In this document: positions 36,026 through 38,742 of the stretch, one piece after another
How positions within the stretch are numbered: position 1 is the stretch's first letter
How the letters are laid out: each line of letters opens with the position of its first letter
Source: Euryhalocaulis caribicus
Lineage (GTDB): Bacteria > Pseudomonadota > Alphaproteobacteria > Caulobacterales > Maricaulaceae
Direction: 5' to 3'
NCBI RefSeq assembly: GCF_000412185.1
Contig: NZ_ASJA01000022.1
Span: 1-38,742, forward strand
DNA length: 38,742 bases
The notes under the pieces: generated by a model
Told to the model about the DNA's origin: nothing
Database searches by the model: none
The model's input: the letters and a program-made list of their open reading frames with translations, nothing else
Program-made: the position numbers and the translations under genes

Positions 36026-37822
36026 TCAGACTTCCTTCACCGGGTTTTGCGCACGCAGGCGATGGAGATCAAGCAGGTCCGCAACCACGGCCTCCGCCGT
36101 CGGCCAGCGGCCGGCGCCGAGGCCAAAGACATTCTCCTCCGATCCATCCGCGAACACGATGCGGAAACAGTTTTCCGCCCCGCGCGGCCGGGCCAGGAAA
36201 CTGTCCACCGAAACCGGGCTTAGCGAAACCGAAAGCGAGAAGCGGGAGCCTTCAATGGCGCACCGCCCGACCTGACGCAGCCGCAGCTTCCGCGCCTTCA
36301 GGAAGCGAAGATGATCGACCGTGACACTGCGCAGGCTGTCGCGCGAAGCGGCCTCGGGCGCGATATCCGCGCCGAACGCGCGGCGGGCGAGGATGGCCAT
36401 CTTCGCCGCGGCGTCCCATCCATCGATATCGGCGCTGGGATCGGCCTCCGCATAGCCCGCCTCCTGCGCCGCCGCGATGGCGTCCTCCAGCGAAACGCCG
36501 GTTTCCATCTCGTCCAGGATGAAGTTGCACGTGCCGTTCGCCACGCCTTCGATTGCGGTCACGATGCGCCCGGCCTCCAGCGCCGCGTCGAGACGTTCGA
36601 TCACCGGCGTGCCGCCGCCGACCGCGGCGGAATATTTCAGGTTCGATCCGCCCGCCTTGCAGGCCGCGTCCAGCGTTTCCGCGCGGCGGGCGACCAGCGC
36701 CTTGTTGGCCGTCACTACGTCCTGCCCCCGCACGAGCGCCGTTTCGATCAGGGATCCGGCCTCGTCCAGGCCGCCCATCGTCTCGACCAGAACATCCGCG
36801 CTGGCAAAGGCCGGGTCCGAATGATCGTCGGTGAGCAGGTCTTCCGGGATGTCGCAGATACGCTCGCGCGATACATCGCGCACCAGAACCTTGCTGACCT
36901 CGAACAATTCGCTCTGGCGTTTCAGGCTGGCATAGACGCCGCCCCCGACCACGCCGCACCCGGCCAGCGCCACTTTCAGTTTTCGCGGCTGGCAGGACTG
37001 CACGACCGAACGCGCGCCGGCGGCGATCTGTGTCTCATAGCGAAGGCCCGGCCCGCCGACTTCCAGCGGCACGTCCTTTTCCGCCGCATAGGCCAGCGCC
37101 TTGCCCTGGACCACGCGCCCGCCGATCCGCTCCGCGCCTTTCCAGTCCAGCCGCGCATAGGGGCGCGAATCCTTCCCCGGCTTCTCCGCCGGGTCGCCGT
37201 CATAGACGCCGTCGACATCCTTGATCAGGCGAACCTTTCCGGCGTTCAGCGCCTCGCCCAGAAATACCGCGCTGTAATCGGTGCCGCCCCGGCCCAGCAG
37301 GACCAGCTCGTCCTCGGCGTCCAGCGCCACGAAACCGGCGGCGACCACGACGTCGTTGCGCTCCAGCTTGGCGCGCAGGCGGGCGGCGTCACAGCTGACG
37401 GGCCGGGCGTCGTCCTCATCGCCCTCCGCGCGGAAATCGATTTCATGCGGATCCACGGCGGCGGCGGAGACGCCCACGCGCTCCAGCGCCAGCGCGAGGG
37501 ACGCTGCCGACCGCAACTCCCCCAGCCGCAACAGGCGCGGCAGGTGGCGGGACTTCTGACCGTCGGAAAGCGCGCCCGCTTCGGCATAGAGCGCGTCCGT
37601 CTCTCCCTGCCGGGCGGAAACCACGGCGAGGACTTTCCGGCCCTGCCGCACATGACGATAGACCTCGTGCACCGCCTTGTGCGGGCAGGAATCGGTCTTG
37701 AGCAGGGAGCTGCCGAATTTCAGGACGACCAGCCTGGCGTCCCGTTTCCTCACATCGGGCCGATAGCCCTGCCGGCTGTCTTTCTGAGGGTCCGCGTCGC
37801 TTTCGCCGAGATTGAGTTCCAT
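36026..37822 (-). CDS. thrA: Compact bifunctional aspartokinase / homoserine dehydrogenase lacking ACT domains
   Basis: With the ATG at 37822 (AAAAGGAGAAGGA before it) the protein has 598 residues, far below the roughly 820 of E. coli ThrA. Residues 30-278 are an amino-acid kinase domain with VVLKFGSS (K35), VVSARQGETDAL, RLGELRSA, GRGGTDYSA (177-185) and KDVDGVYDGDP, so aspartokinase residues appear intact. Homoserine dehydrogenase starts at once at 281 (KLKVALAGCGVVGGG) and includes TANKALVA, VANGTCNFILDEM and EADPSADIDGWDAAAKMAIL with the catalytic Asp/Lys. The region of about 200 residues that carries the two ACT domains in E. coli ThrA is absent. Classical threonine feedback may therefore be missing, leaving control to the thr attenuator. 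It makes homoserine for both threonine and methionine. Confidence 0.88.
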   Translation of the reverse strand: MELNLGESDADPQKDSRQGYRPDVRKRDARLVVLKFGSSLLKTDSCPHKAVHEVYRHVRQGRKVLAVVSARQGETDALYAEAGALSDGQKSRHLPRLLRLGELRSAASLALALERVGVSAAAVDPHEIDFRAEGDEDDARPVSCDAARLRAKLERNDVVVAAGFVALDAEDELVLLGRGGTDYSAVFLGEALNAGKVRLIKDVDGVYDGDPAEKPGKDSRPYARLDWKGAERIGGRVVQGKALAYAAEKDVPLEVGGPGLRYETQIAAGARSVVQSCQPRKLKVALAGCGVVGGGVYASLKRQSELFEVSKVLVRDVSRERICDIPEDLLTDDHSDPAFASADVLVETMGGLDEAGSLIETALVRGQDVVTANKALVARRAETLDAACKAGGSNLKYSAAVGGGTPVIERLDAALEAGRIVTAIEGVANGTCNFILDEMETGVSLEDAIAAAQEAGYAEADPSADIDGWDAAAKMAILARRAFGADIAPEAASRDSLRSVTVDHLRFLKARKLRLRQVGRCAIEGSRFSLSVSLSPVSVDSFLARPRGAENCFRIVFADGSEENVFGLGAGRWPTAEAVVADLLDLHRLRAQNPVKEV

Positions 37823-37843
37823 TTGTCCTTCTCCTTTTCGCGC

Positions 37844-37880
37844 AAAGAAAAAGGCCCGCTCCTTTTGGGGAGCGGGCCTT
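37844..37880 (-). terminator. Attenuator terminator of the thr operon
   Basis: On the minus strand AAGGCCCGCTCC and GGAGCGGGCCTT form a 12-base perfect stem around CCAAAA, followed by TTTCTTT. The 5' arm CCGCTCCCC is exactly complementary to GGGGAGCGG at 37918-37926 at the end of the leader frame, giving the alternative antiterminator. That segment can itself pair with CCGCTC at 37958-37963, completing a 1:2, 2:3, 3:4 scheme. Confidence 0.9.
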
Positions 37881-37913
37881 GGTGCTTGGTTCGTTTTCGC
37901 TGAACGCTCGCGC

Positions 37914-38057
37914 CTATCCGCTCCCCCGGTCAAACATGGTCATACCGGTGGTGGTCTGAGCGGCGGCAATCGTGACGGCGGCAATGGACACGCGCGAAAT
38001 CGCGCCGGCCTGGCGGCCCGCGGCGATCATGTCGGCGATGTCAAAGCGCGTTGTCAT
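37914..38057 (-). CDS. thrL: thr operon leader peptide (47 residues)
   Basis: From the ATG at 38057 a 47-residue frame ends at TAG 37914. It has seven Thr and five Ile; the key stretch is VTIAAAQTTTGMTM with three consecutive ACC codons, placed just 3' of the CCGCTC segment 1. Both threonine and isoleucine would be sensed, as in the E. coli thr leader. The frame is open further upstream to another ATG, but that start lies in the promoter region and is unlikely. An AGGACGCAGG precedes the chosen ATG. Confidence 0.82.
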   Translation of the reverse strand: MTTRFDIADMIAAGRQAGAISRVSIAAVTIAAAQTTTGMTMFDRGSG

Positions 38058-38191
38058 TGTGACCTGCGTCCTGAAACTTCGCGGGCACTGTGACGAAAGC
38101 GGCGCGAAAAGAAAATCCCCTGACGGGAAATTTTTTGCCCCATGAAGCAATTTTGTCACGTCATGCCCGCCTTGCAGCGAAAACTTATCCC
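38058..38191. promoter_or_regulatory. Intergenic region: thr promoter and probable end of the upstream gene
   Basis: On the minus strand CCC-GTCA-GGG with flanking AT pairs (38107-38136), followed by TTTTCTTTT, looks like a modest terminator for the outer-membrane protein gene. The thr promoter must be nearby; GTGACA around 38155 with an A-rich -10-like stretch is possible but unconvincing. Confidence 0.35.
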
Positions 38192-38742
38192 CTAGAAGCG
38201 CCAGTTCAGGCCGACCGATACGATGTCGGCGGCGTTATCGAACTCGCCGACAAGGCGGTCGCCGGACGATCCGACCTTGTCGATCGGCGCGTCGTCGAAG
38301 AACAGGTGCTGATAGCCGGCGTCAATGGTCAGGTCCTCGCGCGGGGTCCAGGACAGTCCCCCGGCCAGCACGATACGGTCGGCGTCCGGCACGCGGGCCG
38401 AACGCTCGGCCTCCTCGGTCGGGGTTTCGTCAAACGCCGCGCCGGCGCGCACCATCCACTGGTCGTTCAGCGTATATTCGCCGCCCGCGGAGAATCGGAC
38501 CGTATTGCCGTAATTCAGCACTTCGGTCTGGCCCGGCTGAGCCGGGTTTTCAAAATCGACCGACAGGCCTTCCAGGTCTTCCCACTGCGTCCAAGTGACG
38601 TCGCCGGTCAGGGCGAGGCGTTCATTGACCTGCTGACGCAAGCTGACAGAGGCGCGGGCCGGCAGGTCCAGCGGAGCCGAAGCGCCGGTGTCCTGAAACG
38701 CCGGATCGAACAGCGGGCTGAGGCCGGGCGGCAGGTTGAACT
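38192..38742 (-). CDS. FadL/OmpP1-family outer-membrane protein, C-terminal part (5' end outside window)
   Basis: The frame is open to the right edge and ends at TAG 38192, giving about 183 residues. It shows alternating beta strands of a porin-like barrel: ASVSLRQQVNERLALTGDVTWTQWEDLEGL, VRFSAGGEYTLNDQWMVRAGAAFDETP, RIVLAGGLSWTPREDLTIDAGYQHLFFDD, and a final strand ending GLNWRF. The terminal Phe is the usual outer-membrane insertion signal. The pattern fits FadL/OmpP1/TodX transporters for long-chain fatty acids or hydrocarbons. The N-terminal hatch domain is not in the window, so the substrate is unknown. It is upstream of, and on the same strand as, the thr operon. Confidence 0.8.
   Translation of the reverse strand, partial: FNLPPGLSPLFDPAFQDTGASAPLDLPARASVSLRQQVNERLALTGDVTWTQWEDLEGLSVDFENPAQPGQTEVLNYGNTVRFSAGGEYTLNDQWMVRAGAAFDETPTEEAERSARVPDADRIVLAGGLSWTPREDLTIDAGYQHLFFDDAPIDKVGSSGDRLVGEFDNAADIVSVGLNWRF

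Noticed and set aside
1-38742. Defence island, prophage, CRISPR, biosynthetic cluster or other novel system.
   Set aside because: All sizeable genes but one belong to known metabolic, transport or regulatory families; no repeats, integrase or transposase were seen.

Overview
The window is a high-GC, densely packed bacterial chromosome segment devoted almost entirely to amino-acid biosynthesis and nitrogen assimilation. The best lineage clue is a SAM-II type riboswitch upstream of metX-metB, a class characteristic of Alphaproteobacteria. Gene content suggests a free-living alphaproteobacterium, perhaps Maricaulales-like, but I cannot fix the genus. No tRNA, rRNA, CRISPR, transposon or prophage signal was seen.

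Layout, left to right. 1-2.9 kb: the 3' part of a LysR-type regulator, convergent with a metX-metB operon preceded by a SAM-II aptamer, a possible terminator and an AT-rich palindrome. 3.1-8.2 kb: a TetR repressor divergent from an acrAB-type RND efflux pair, with a near-perfect operator palindrome between them and no outer-membrane channel gene. 8.2-15.6 kb: a small hypothetical gene, then the minus-strand operon argC-J-B-F-R-G-H, with TGCAT-rich ARG-box-like repeats just upstream of argC. argC carries a one-base frameshift in an A6 run. 15.7-23.1 kb: amtB divergent from gltD-gltB (glutamate synthase, small-subunit gene first). 23.1-33.6 kb: a minus-strand superoperon ilvD-ilvC-ilvG-ilvM-leuA-ilvE-leuC-leuD-leuB, led by a 46-residue leader peptide with an Ile/Val/Leu run and an intrinsic attenuator. 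33.8-38.1 kb: thrA-thrB-thrC, led by a 47-residue Thr/Ile-rich leader peptide and a second attenuator. 38.2 kb to the edge: the C-terminal part of a FadL/OmpP1-type outer-membrane protein.

The genes link up metabolically. Amt brings in ammonium, GltBD makes glutamate, and glutamate feeds arginine synthesis and IlvE transamination. ThrA supplies homoserine to both ThrB-ThrC and MetX-MetB. Threonine would feed the Ilv-Leu operon through a threonine deaminase that is not in the window. Each pathway appears to have its own control: a riboswitch for Met, ArgR for Arg, and ribosome-mediated attenuation for Ilv/Leu and for Thr.

The most notable points are the compact aspartokinase-homoserine dehydrogenase fusion without ACT domains; the actinobacterial-looking arg operon with its own ArgR; the mutually exclusive hairpins of the two attenuators; the layered met leader; and the argC frameshift. 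I did not find a convincing wholly new biological system.
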